From: Thermodesulfobacteriaceae bacterium | Lineage (GTDB): Bacteria > Desulfobacterota > Thermodesulfobacteria > Thermodesulfobacteriales > Thermodesulfatatoraceae | Reading direction: 5' to 3' | NCBI GenBank assembly: GCA_015494065.1 | Contig: WGCA01000004.1 | Span: 1 to 64,000 of the forward strand | DNA: 64,000 bases | In this document: piece after piece, positions 38,391 through 45,697 of the stretch | How positions within the stretch are numbered: the stretch's first letter is position 1 | Layout: every line of letters begins with the position of its first letter | The notes under the pieces: generated by a model | What the model was told of the DNA's origin: nothing | What the model saw: the letters and a program-made list of their open reading frames with translations, nothing else | The model's database searches: none | Program-made: the position numbers and the translations under genes

Positions 38391-38711
38391 CTATTGTTCT
38401 GTTTCGTCCTTTTTTACCGCGGAAAGATAAGCGGTACACTTAGCCCTTACTTCCGGGGGACAACCCACAATGCTCCAGCAGGGGGCATATTTCAACACTT
38501 CTTTTACCCCCGCGATATTAAGTCCCTTTTCGTGGATCATTTTACGCAGGCAATTAATCCACTGGATATTGTCCATCGAATAGTAACGTCTGGTCCCTCT
38601 TCTTACTGGCTTGATCAACCCCTCTTTTTCGTAAATACGCAAAGTTCTCGGGTGAACTTCCAGCAATTTAGCCGCTGTTCCTATGGAAAAAATGGCTTTG
38701 TCTCTTTTCAT
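38391..38711 (-). CDS. MerR-family regulator with C-terminal Cys motif
   Basis: FSIGTAAKLLEVHPRTLRIYEKEGLIKPVRRGTRRYYS; C-terminal PCWSIVGCPPEVRAKC. Confidence 0.85.
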   Translation of the reverse strand: MKRDKAIFSIGTAAKLLEVHPRTLRIYEKEGLIKPVRRGTRRYYSMDNIQWINCLRKMIHEKGLNIAGVKEVLKYAPCWSIVGCPPEVRAKCTAYLSAVKKDETEQ

Positions 38712-38771
38712 GGTTTGGTCCTCCCGTCATATATTGAGCCGGGCCCGTTCCCGGACCCGGCTTTTAACTCT

Positions 38772-39968
38772 TTAGTGTTCCCTGCTTTCAAAGACTCCGG
38801 CAAAGTAACGTTCTCCGAGCAAGAAGGCCGTTACCATCAAGCTTATCCCGCCGATGATGACGAGGATTTCCGCACCAGAAGGAGTGTAGTGGAGGTACTT
38901 GGGGATGCCTTCAAAAAGCCCGTAGTACGGGTGAACGATCTGTCCAGCCACCACCAGGTCATACCTCTGGAAGAAGGCCCCGATGAGGGTGATCAAGGCC
39001 GCCAGGAAGGCCGCGTGTACGTTTTTAAGCCCACCGGTAGCCAGGATGATGATAGGGATAGCCAGGCCCAGGGCAATTTCAAAGAACCAGAAGTTGAAGG
39101 CCAGGGGACCGTTTAACAGGGCTTTGGCCGCCAGTCGGCCCGCGTCAGAGCCGCTGGTAAAGATGGCCAGGAACCGCCAGATGGTAGCCAGAGAAACCGC
39201 CACCAAGAAGAGCAGAAGGACTTTGCCCGCCGCCGCCGTGGCCCTTTGCATGGCGTCATCCATGGGTTTATTACGCACCTCATAGGCGATGTAGTTGAAG
39301 ATGATGAGGGACGCTGCTCCGCTCATAAGGGCCGAGCAAATGAAATAGATGGGAAGTTGGGCCCCGAACCAGAAAGGCCTGGAAGCGATGAGGGCAAAGA
39401 CCGCCCCAAGATTAGTATTGGCCGCTATCTCCGCCAAGGCCCCAAGCAGACCCAGGGCAAAGGCTAGGGCGTACCGTTTGGTAAGGATCAACACGAATTC
39501 CAGGATCATGAAAGCCACGCAGGCTCCATAAAGGGCACCCATCCACATGATGTTGGAAGTCAGGTTAGGGGTGACCATCATCCAGTACATGCGCCAGGGG
39601 TTCTCAAGCTCAAGACCGATGATGGCAAAGCCGGAGATAATGGCCGCAATAGAAAGGAATAAAGCCCGGTTAGAAAGGGGTAGAAGCGAAGTTCCCCCAA
39701 ATAGGTGCCCCAAAACCGAAAGGATGCAAAGACCGGTGGACATAATGGCAAAATAGATGTAGCCGGCGATCAACAAACCCCACGGCATCTCCCGAAATAC
39801 GTTGTAGGCGTGATGGTGCCCCACTATCATGGCGTAAACGCCGGCCCCAAGGCCTACCACCGTCAGTAGAAAGGCCAGAACCGTTAAGAGAGTAATCTTA
39901 GGGGTGGCAAAACTTAGATCCACCTGGAATGGTTTTAGTGTTTCAACTCTGGTTTCAGCCATGGCCAA
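38772..39968 (-). CDS. NrfD/PsrC-family polytopic membrane subunit (NrfD2)
   Basis: YFAIMSTGLCILSVLGHLFGGTSLLPLSNRALFLSIAAIISGFAIIGLELENPWRM; paralogue of NrfD1. Confidence 0.88.
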   Translation of the reverse strand: MAMAETRVETLKPFQVDLSFATPKITLLTVLAFLLTVVGLGAGVYAMIVGHHHAYNVFREMPWGLLIAGYIYFAIMSTGLCILSVLGHLFGGTSLLPLSNRALFLSIAAIISGFAIIGLELENPWRMYWMMVTPNLTSNIMWMGALYGACVAFMILEFVLILTKRYALAFALGLLGALAEIAANTNLGAVFALIASRPFWFGAQLPIYFICSALMSGAASLIIFNYIAYEVRNKPMDDAMQRATAAAGKVLLLFLVAVSLATIWRFLAIFTSGSDAGRLAAKALLNGPLAFNFWFFEIALGLAIPIIILATGGLKNVHAAFLAALITLIGAFFQRYDLVVAGQIVHPYYGLFEGIPKYLHYTPSGAEILVIIGGISLMVTAFLLGERYFAGVFESREH

Positions 39969-39993
39969 CCTCCTTTAGTGTTTATTTTTGCCC

Positions 39994-40224
39994 TCAATGG
40001 GCTTCTTTTTCTTCCTCAAGCCATTTGGGAATGGAAAAAGTGGCGAAAAAGGCAGGGATCGCCGCAAAAGGCCCCAGCGCCAGGAACATTATGAAGCAAA
40101 ATGCGCCCAGCGTATATTCGGCCACTTTGCCTACGAGGCCTTCCCCGGCCTCGGTCACCGCAACTTTATCTTTCTCCGGCCCGTGAAAGGGAATTAATTG
40201 TTTTAAAGTTTGGATAGCTTTCAT
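39994..40224 (-). CDS. small membrane protein preceding nrfD2
   Basis: 76 aa, one or two hydrophobic segments, good RBS (GGAGGGATT), same strand and close to nrfD2. Confidence 0.6.
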   Translation of the reverse strand: MKAIQTLKQLIPFHGPEKDKVAVTEAGEGLVGKVAEYTLGAFCFIMFLALGPFAAIPAFFATFSIPKWLEEEKEAH

Positions 40225-40346
40225 GATAATCCCTCCTTTCGCTGAAAAAACCCCGTTAGCTAATATTAATACCGATAATTCTCAAAATCCTTCGTCTTAA
40301 TTTTTTAAATTTTTCTTTAAACCATCTCTTTCACTTTTTCTTATAA

Positions 40347-40363
40347 TGCATTTGTCATGCCAA
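40347..40363 (-). promoter_or_regulatory. putative sigma54 (-24/-12) promoter TTGGCATGACAAATGCA
   Basis: Reverse complement of 40347-40363; GG-N10-GC spacing exact; 2 mismatches to TTGGCACGNNNNTTGCA. Confidence 0.65.
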
Positions 40364-40458
40364 CTTGGAGAAAGATTTACACTCTTAGCCGGAAGCCTTG
40401 AGGATCAAAAGAAAAGGGAAGAGTTAAGACAAGAAAACCTGGAAATGCTTTAGGAAGA

Positions 40459-40477
40459 TGGGCTTAAAATGATCCCT
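40459..40477 (+). promoter_or_regulatory. 19-bp repeated element copy 1 (putative enhancer site)
   Basis: TGGGCTTAAAATGATCCCT, 15/19 identical to copy 3. Confidence 0.5.
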
Positions 40478-40491
40478 TTCACCAGAAAGGG

Positions 40492-40510
40492 AGGGCGCAA
40501 ATTAAGCCCA
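40492..40510 (-). promoter_or_regulatory. 19-bp repeated element copy 2 (putative enhancer site)
   Basis: AGGGCGCAAATTAAGCCCA, exact reverse complement of copy 3; internal GGGC-N9-GCCC. Confidence 0.55.
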
Positions 40511-40578
40511 AAGAAATAGTGCTATGGTGGTAGATTTCCAGGAAATTTGGAAATAATTGTTTCCGGTTTAGGTGAAAA

Positions 40579-40597
40579 TGGGCTTAATTTGCGCCCT
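40579..40597 (+). promoter_or_regulatory. 19-bp repeated element copy 3 (putative enhancer site), overlapping the activator stop codon
   Basis: TGGGCTTAATTTGCGCCCT. Confidence 0.55.
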
Positions 40598-42626
40598 GTA
40601 GTTGAATGCCGTATTTACGTAGCTTTCGCCGCAAGGTGTCTTTGGAGATGCCAAGTTCACGGCAGGTAGCCAATTTTTTCCAGTTATTTCTCTTTAAAGC
40701 CTGCAGGATCGCTATTTTTTCGATTTCTTCCAAAGTCATGGGTTTTTCAAAAGAAAGATCCAGGACGTCTTCTCTTCTCGGTTTATACAGGTGTTCGGGT
40801 AGGTGTTCGGGATAGATAAGGCCCTCTTTACAAACAATAAAGCAGTATTCAATAATATTTTCTAATTCTCGTACGTTCCCGGGAAAATCATAATCCATAA
40901 GGATTTTTAAGGCCTCATCTGTAATACCAATGATGTCCTTTCCTTTACTAGCCCTGAACTTTTGAATGAAATGTTCCACCAGAAGGGGAATGTCTTCTTT
41001 TCTTTCCCTTAGAGGAGGAAGATGAATGCGGGCTACGTTTAGGCGGAAAAAAAGATCTTGTCTAAACAGACCTTTTTCAACTAATTCTTCGAGATCTTGA
41101 TTGGTGGCGGCGATAATACGAACATCGGCCTTTTCGGGTTTGGTAGCCCCTAAAGGTTCATATTCATGGGTTTCCAAAACTCGTAAAAGTTTTACTTGAA
41201 GGGACAAAGGTATTTCTCCTATTTCGTCAAGGAAAAGGGTTCCCCCCTTGGCAATAGCAAAGCGGCCAGGTTTATCTTTTTTAGCGTCAGTGAAGGCCCC
41301 CGCTTTGTAGCCGAATAGTTCGCTTTCCAAAAGGGTATCCGGTATGGCGGCGCAATTGACCGCAATAAATGGTCCGTTCCGTCTAGGGGATAAATCATGG
41401 ATGGCCCGGGCAAAAACTTCTTTTCCCGTGCCTGATTCTCCGGTAATCAGAACGGTGCTTTCACTTTCTGCAATATCAGGTAAAACTTCTAAAATACGTT
41501 TTATTTTTGGGCTTTTAGAAATTATATCATTGAGCTGGTAATTTTTGTCTAATTCCTTACGTAAGGTAAGAATTTCGCTTAAATCTCTAACTGTTTCTAC
41601 TGCACCAATCAATCTGCCTTCACTGTCTTTGATGGGGGCCACCGTAATAGAAACAGGTACCTTTCTGCCGGACTTATGAATAAAATAAGTGTGTTTGTTA
41701 GATATTTTTTTCCCTTCTGAGATAGCTTTTACAACTGGACACTCTTCTTTGCAAAGTTCACTTTTAAATATTTCTGAGCATGGCTTGCCTAAAACTTCAT
41801 TAATATTGTAGCCTATTATTCTTTCCATTGCTGGATTATAACATGTTATATGAAAATAGTTATCAACTGCAAAAACTCCATCTCCAATATTTTCTAAAAC
41901 CGTTTTCATTTGAATTTCAAAGCTAATATCTCTAAATATCTCCAATCCACCTACCAATTCTCCTTTAATAAATAAGGGGCTTGCGGTAATTTCAACGGGA
42001 AATTGGGTCCCGTCATATCTAGTTGTAAAGATGCCAGAACGTTTTATTGGTCTTTTTTCTTTGATACTCTTTAATAAGATACAATTTTCTCCACAAATAT
42101 TTGTCTTGAAAACTTCATCACAGTATTTTCCTATAACATCGTTTGCGCTATATCCTGTTAATATTTCTGCTGGTTGATTAAATAAGGAGATCTTAAAATG
42201 GCTGTCCACAATAAATAGTGCATCTCCTAAACTATCAAGTATGTCATTAACAAAGTTAGATGGTATCTGTTCGTTTAATATTACAACTATTGATACAATC
42301 TTATCTTTTTCTGTGTTTTTTATTGGATAGGCGTTTAAGTATATTACCTTTTTATATTCTTTGTCTTTTAAATAGATAGGAAACTGATAAACAGGCTCTC
42401 CCTTGGCTAGTTGCTGTTTTATGAGAATGCAAATTTCTTTTTCTATATGTTTTTCAAATATTTGATAGCAAGATTTATTAATTACATCTTTTTTGTTTTC
42501 TCCTAATATCCTTTCGGCTGTTTTGTTAAAATAAATTATACGGAATTGATCATCTACTACAAAAATGCCTTCAGAAATTTTGTCTAGAGTGTTTTCAAAA
42601 ATTTGATATATTTTTTCGTTAAACAT
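40584..42626 (-). CDS. sigma54-dependent activator with three PAS domains (PAS3-AAA+-Fis)
   Basis: Three PAS repeats, GESGTGKEVFARAIH, ELFGYKAGAFTDA, GTLFLDEIGEIPLSLQVKLLRVL, Fis HTH C-terminus. Confidence 0.92.
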   Translation of the reverse strand: MFNEKIYQIFENTLDKISEGIFVVDDQFRIIYFNKTAERILGENKKDVINKSCYQIFEKHIEKEICILIKQQLAKGEPVYQFPIYLKDKEYKKVIYLNAYPIKNTEKDKIVSIVVILNEQIPSNFVNDILDSLGDALFIVDSHFKISLFNQPAEILTGYSANDVIGKYCDEVFKTNICGENCILLKSIKEKRPIKRSGIFTTRYDGTQFPVEITASPLFIKGELVGGLEIFRDISFEIQMKTVLENIGDGVFAVDNYFHITCYNPAMERIIGYNINEVLGKPCSEIFKSELCKEECPVVKAISEGKKISNKHTYFIHKSGRKVPVSITVAPIKDSEGRLIGAVETVRDLSEILTLRKELDKNYQLNDIISKSPKIKRILEVLPDIAESESTVLITGESGTGKEVFARAIHDLSPRRNGPFIAVNCAAIPDTLLESELFGYKAGAFTDAKKDKPGRFAIAKGGTLFLDEIGEIPLSLQVKLLRVLETHEYEPLGATKPEKADVRIIAATNQDLEELVEKGLFRQDLFFRLNVARIHLPPLRERKEDIPLLVEHFIQKFRASKGKDIIGITDEALKILMDYDFPGNVRELENIIEYCFIVCKEGLIYPEHLPEHLYKPRREDVLDLSFEKPMTLEEIEKIAILQALKRNNWKKLATCRELGISKDTLRRKLRKYGIQLQGAN

Positions 42627-42640
42627 AACTTTAAAATAAC

Positions 42641-42675
42641 AAAAAGAGGGGGCCTTGCAAAGCCCCCTCTTTAAG
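42641..42675 (-). terminator. terminator of the cytochrome/FeS unit
   Basis: AAAGAGGGGGC...GCCCCCTCTTT with T-rich tract on minus strand. Confidence 0.75.
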
Positions 42676-42695
42676 ATTAGCCAAGAGGAAAGTTT

Positions 42696-43088
42696 TTAAT
42701 GGTGGTGTTCTTTTACTTTTGTTTCACCTTGAAGACGTTGCCAACCCAGCACTCCTATATGGCAGGTGGTGCACTTGCGGTTAGAAGCGAAAGCCATGTC
42801 ACCATTATGGCAAGCCCCGCAATATTTGCCCTCATAAAGAGACTTCATATTAAAATCTTCGTTTTCTTCTGCCGTACCAGCTGCCATTTCAAAAAGCTCA
42901 TCATGACAATCATCACAGCTAAGCCCTGCGTCTTCTATGTGTTTTTTGTGGTCAAAAACCACCGCCTTCACCGGTTTGGTAAAAATAATAGGTTCTTCGG
43001 GATATTCTTCTTCCTCTTGTCCCCAAAGGGGTTGATAGAGAGCAAAGGCAAAAACAATTAATAAGATGAGAAAAAGCCAGCGCTTCAT
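42696..43088 (-). CDS. periplasmic c3/c7-type trihaem cytochrome c
   Basis: Signal peptide; CDDCH, CGACH, CTTCH; FDHKKH. Confidence 0.85.
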   Translation of the reverse strand: MKRWLFLILLIVFAFALYQPLWGQEEEEYPEEPIIFTKPVKAVVFDHKKHIEDAGLSCDDCHDELFEMAAGTAEENEDFNMKSLYEGKYCGACHNGDMAFASNRKCTTCHIGVLGWQRLQGETKVKEHHH

Positions 43089-43109
43089 AAAGGCCTCCTT
43101 AAGAGATTA

Positions 43110-43883
43110 TTAACCGAGTCCATCGATGGTATAAAAAACATTGGGTTTGGCTCCGGTTTCGGGTCTTAAAACCCAGATTGCCCGGGAAGGATCGTGAACG
43201 ATTTTATAGACCCTGCTTTCTGGGTCAGCCAAATCACCAAAGATACGTACCCCCGCCGGACAGGCGGCCGCGCAAGCCGTTAAGGTCTCTCCTTTAGAGA
43301 GCCTTGATTCCCAACAAAAATCACATTTGTCAACGGCCCTTTTCTCTTCGTTGAAATAGCGCATGTCATATGGACAAGCGACCATACAGGTCTTACAACC
43401 GATGCATTTTTTGGGATTCATGCGCACAATGCCGGTCTTTTTGTCTTTAAAGGTGGCCTTGGTGGGGCAAACCCGTACACAAGGGGGGATATTACAATGA
43501 TTACAAAGTACAGGCATAAACTGCCGTTCATATTGTTGGGGGCCTACCACCAATCGCCTTTCGAAAATTTTGGTACGCCAGCCGTAGGGAGGTACGTGGT
43601 TGGTGCGTACACAGGCCTCCATGCACAGCTGACAGTCGACACAGCGGTCAGTAATGAGGACCATAGAATAATGCGGTTTGTAAGGAAATTTGTCTACGTA
43701 CTCAGGCGCAGCCCCAAATACCTCCTCAGCCTTAGATACGAGAGACAATATCGTCCCGCCGGCAAATACTCCGGTAACCTTAAGCCCCATTTTTAGGAAG
43801 GCCCGCCTTTCCTCAACGGGAAGGTGTTCTACCCCTTCGTTTTTTAAGCTTTTGAGCCATTTACCAAATTTTTTGAGATCCAT
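43110..43883 (-). CDS. Tat-exported 4x[4Fe-4S] ferredoxin-like subunit (DsrO/PsrB/NrfC family)
   Basis: ERRAFLKMG twin-arginine motif; CVDCQLCMEAC, CNHCNIPPCVRVCP, CIGCKTCMVACP, CDFC...CAAACP. Confidence 0.9.
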   Translation of the reverse strand: MDLKKFGKWLKSLKNEGVEHLPVEERRAFLKMGLKVTGVFAGGTILSLVSKAEEVFGAAPEYVDKFPYKPHYSMVLITDRCVDCQLCMEACVRTNHVPPYGWRTKIFERRLVVGPQQYERQFMPVLCNHCNIPPCVRVCPTKATFKDKKTGIVRMNPKKCIGCKTCMVACPYDMRYFNEEKRAVDKCDFCWESRLSKGETLTACAAACPAGVRIFGDLADPESRVYKIVHDPSRAIWVLRPETGAKPNVFYTIDGLG

Positions 43884-43908
43884 AGACTCACCCCTCTATC
43901 AAATTTGC

Positions 43909-43940
43909 AAAAAAAAGCCCCCCAGCGGGGGGCTCTTTTT
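43909..43940 (-). terminator. terminator downstream of the tetrahaem cytochrome
   Basis: AGCCCCCC-AGC-GGGGGGCT followed by poly-T on minus strand. Confidence 0.8.
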
Positions 43941-43955
43941 CATCTTAAAACCGGC

Positions 43956-44333
43956 TTACTTTTTGTGACAACCGTTACACTTGGTCGGCGCATTGGGATG
44001 TTTGGCGTGCATCTGCTTGTGGCAACCCTTACAATTCTTATGAAAGGCCTTCATAGGCTTATTGAGTTTTTTGTTGGGGAAGTTCTTGTTGTGGCATTCA
44101 TGACAGGGTTTGATTTTCATACCCTCTTTGTAAGGAGAATGACCCGGCCCGTGGTGACATTCACCGCAAGGGATATTCAGTTCAGTCTGGTGTTTCCAGT
44201 GATGGAAGACCACGTCACCTTTTTTGGCTTTTAGCGTAATAGTTTCAGGACCTTTTCCTCCCGCTACCGCAAACCCGTAAAAACTCAAACCTACAGCTAA
44301 TCCCACCACCATTCCTATCAATTTACGCACCAT
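43956..44333 (-). CDS. tetrahaem cytochrome c3-like protein
   Basis: Signal peptide; CGECH, CHECH, CKGCH, CNGCH; FHHWKH. Confidence 0.88.
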   Translation of the reverse strand: MVRKLIGMVVGLAVGLSFYGFAVAGGKGPETITLKAKKGDVVFHHWKHQTELNIPCGECHHGPGHSPYKEGMKIKPCHECHNKNFPNKKLNKPMKAFHKNCKGCHKQMHAKHPNAPTKCNGCHKK

Positions 44334-44645
44334 ACATTACCTCCTTTTGATGATTTGCCTATGGAGCTTAAACCCTCTTTGGTGATCCGTCAAAAGCCGA
44401 CATTCCTTGGAAAAGGAGATTTTTAGGGGAATAAAAAGGAGATTAAAAGCTTTGTTGCCAAATTTTTACATCCTTAACAAGATTTTAAAAAGTTTTGATA
44501 AATCTCTTAATAATGGACGCGTCAAATAGTCGACCTATTTTATAGGATATCTCTTCTTTTTTCGAAAACGATCAACTTTATCCTTGACGTTTTAAAATGT
44601 AGTGTAGGCTGCAATAACTAATGGGCGCAATGACGGAAAGCTTAA

Positions 44646-45359
44646 TCAGAGTAGTTTGGCGACTAAAAAGCCGCTTTGCAAAAGCAAAAAGAAACTAAGG
44701 GCCAAGATGAGCTGGCCGATAGGATCGCCTGGAGAGATAAAGAGCCCCAGGGCGTAAGATATTCCCAGGAGATAAAGATACCTTTTCTTACCCAACCCTT
44801 TGGGAAGCAATTCTAATTTGACCAGTCCTGCCGTTACTACGGGGATTTGGGCCACCAGGGCCGCAACCAGAATACCTTTACCTAGGAAAGAAAGATAACT
44901 TTGAACCCTTAAGAGGGGTTCAAAATGGGTATAACCCAGGCCCAGAAAAAATTTTAAGAGACTGGGGAAGACGAGCCAGTAAGCCAAAAATATTCCTCCG
45001 GCCGTGAACAAACTCGCCAGGGCGAGAAGGCGCCTCATAAGGCGTTTTTCTTCAGGATAAAGGGCCGGGGAAAGAAAACGCCAGGCCTGGAAGATAAGGA
45101 CCGGCAAAGATAAAGCCAGGGCCAAGAAGAAAGTGCTTTTTAAGGCGGCCATAATGGCTTCGGGCAAAGAAGTAAAAACCAGGTTCAAATTTTGGCCAGG
45201 GAAGGCCTGCCGGTAAGGTCTTAGAAAGACGGGGACCAAATGGTTAAATTGAAAGAAAAGTCCGGCCCAGATCACAAAAAGAAAGGCCAGAAAAACCAAA
45301 ATCCGGCGTCTTAACTCCTCAAAATGGGTCAATAACGTAATTTTGGGATGATCTTTCAT
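44646..45359 (-). CDS. tatC: Sec-independent protein translocase TatC
   Basis: HFEELRRRILVFLAFL...FLSPALYPEEKRLM, 6 TM. Confidence 0.93.
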   Translation of the reverse strand: MKDHPKITLLTHFEELRRRILVFLAFLFVIWAGLFFQFNHLVPVFLRPYRQAFPGQNLNLVFTSLPEAIMAALKSTFFLALALSLPVLIFQAWRFLSPALYPEEKRLMRRLLALASLFTAGGIFLAYWLVFPSLLKFFLGLGYTHFEPLLRVQSYLSFLGKGILVAALVAQIPVVTAGLVKLELLPKGLGKKRYLYLLGISYALGLFISPGDPIGQLILALSFFLLLQSGFLVAKLL

Positions 45360-45694
45360 GAAGCCTTGGTCTCTTGAGAAACCTTTTGATTGGACTTTTC
45401 CTGCGTTTTTTCTTTCTGTGCTTGTTTTTCTTCCGGATTTGTTTTTGCAGGGTCGGTTTCTGGCAGCGGGTGATAGACCTTGTTAAGCAATTCTTGCCGG
45501 ACCTTATTGATTTCGTCCTTGCTTTTTTCTATTTCATCGGCTGCCAGTTCCTTTTTGAGTTCATCTGCCGCCTTGCGGAATTCGTTGACCCAGCGGGCCA
45601 GTTGCCGGGCCACCTGAGGCATGCGCTCAGGCCCCAGTACGATAAGGGCTACGATAAAAATGACCACCAATTCCGGGAAACCGATACCCAACAT
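45356..45694 (-). CDS. tatB: Sec-independent protein translocase TatB/TatA
   Basis: MLGIGFPELVVIFIVALIVLGPERMPQVARQLARWVNEFRKA. Confidence 0.9.
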   Translation of the reverse strand: MLGIGFPELVVIFIVALIVLGPERMPQVARQLARWVNEFRKAADELKKELAADEIEKSKDEINKVRQELLNKVYHPLPETDPAKTNPEEKQAQKEKTQEKSNQKVSQETKAS

Positions 45695-45697
45695 GAT

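Noticed and set aside
38346-39116. 256-aa plus-strand ORF starting at the inverted copy of the nrfD1 start
   Set aside because: Almost entirely antisense to merR and nrfD2, with no family signature; treated as a shadow ORF.
40346-40519. Plus-strand frame MHLSCQLGERFTLLAGSLEDQKKREELRQENLEML*EDGLKMIPFTRKGGRKLSPKK with internal TAG, read at first as a pseudogene or stop-recoding gene
   Set aside because: It overlaps the sigma54 promoter and two of the 19-bp elements, which explain the sequence better; no RBS and no recognised family.
40492-40597. 106-bp unit with perfect 19-bp terminal inverted repeats, considered as a MITE-like mobile element
   Set aside because: A third copy of the motif lies outside the unit, no target-site duplication is visible, and the positions fit activator-binding sites.
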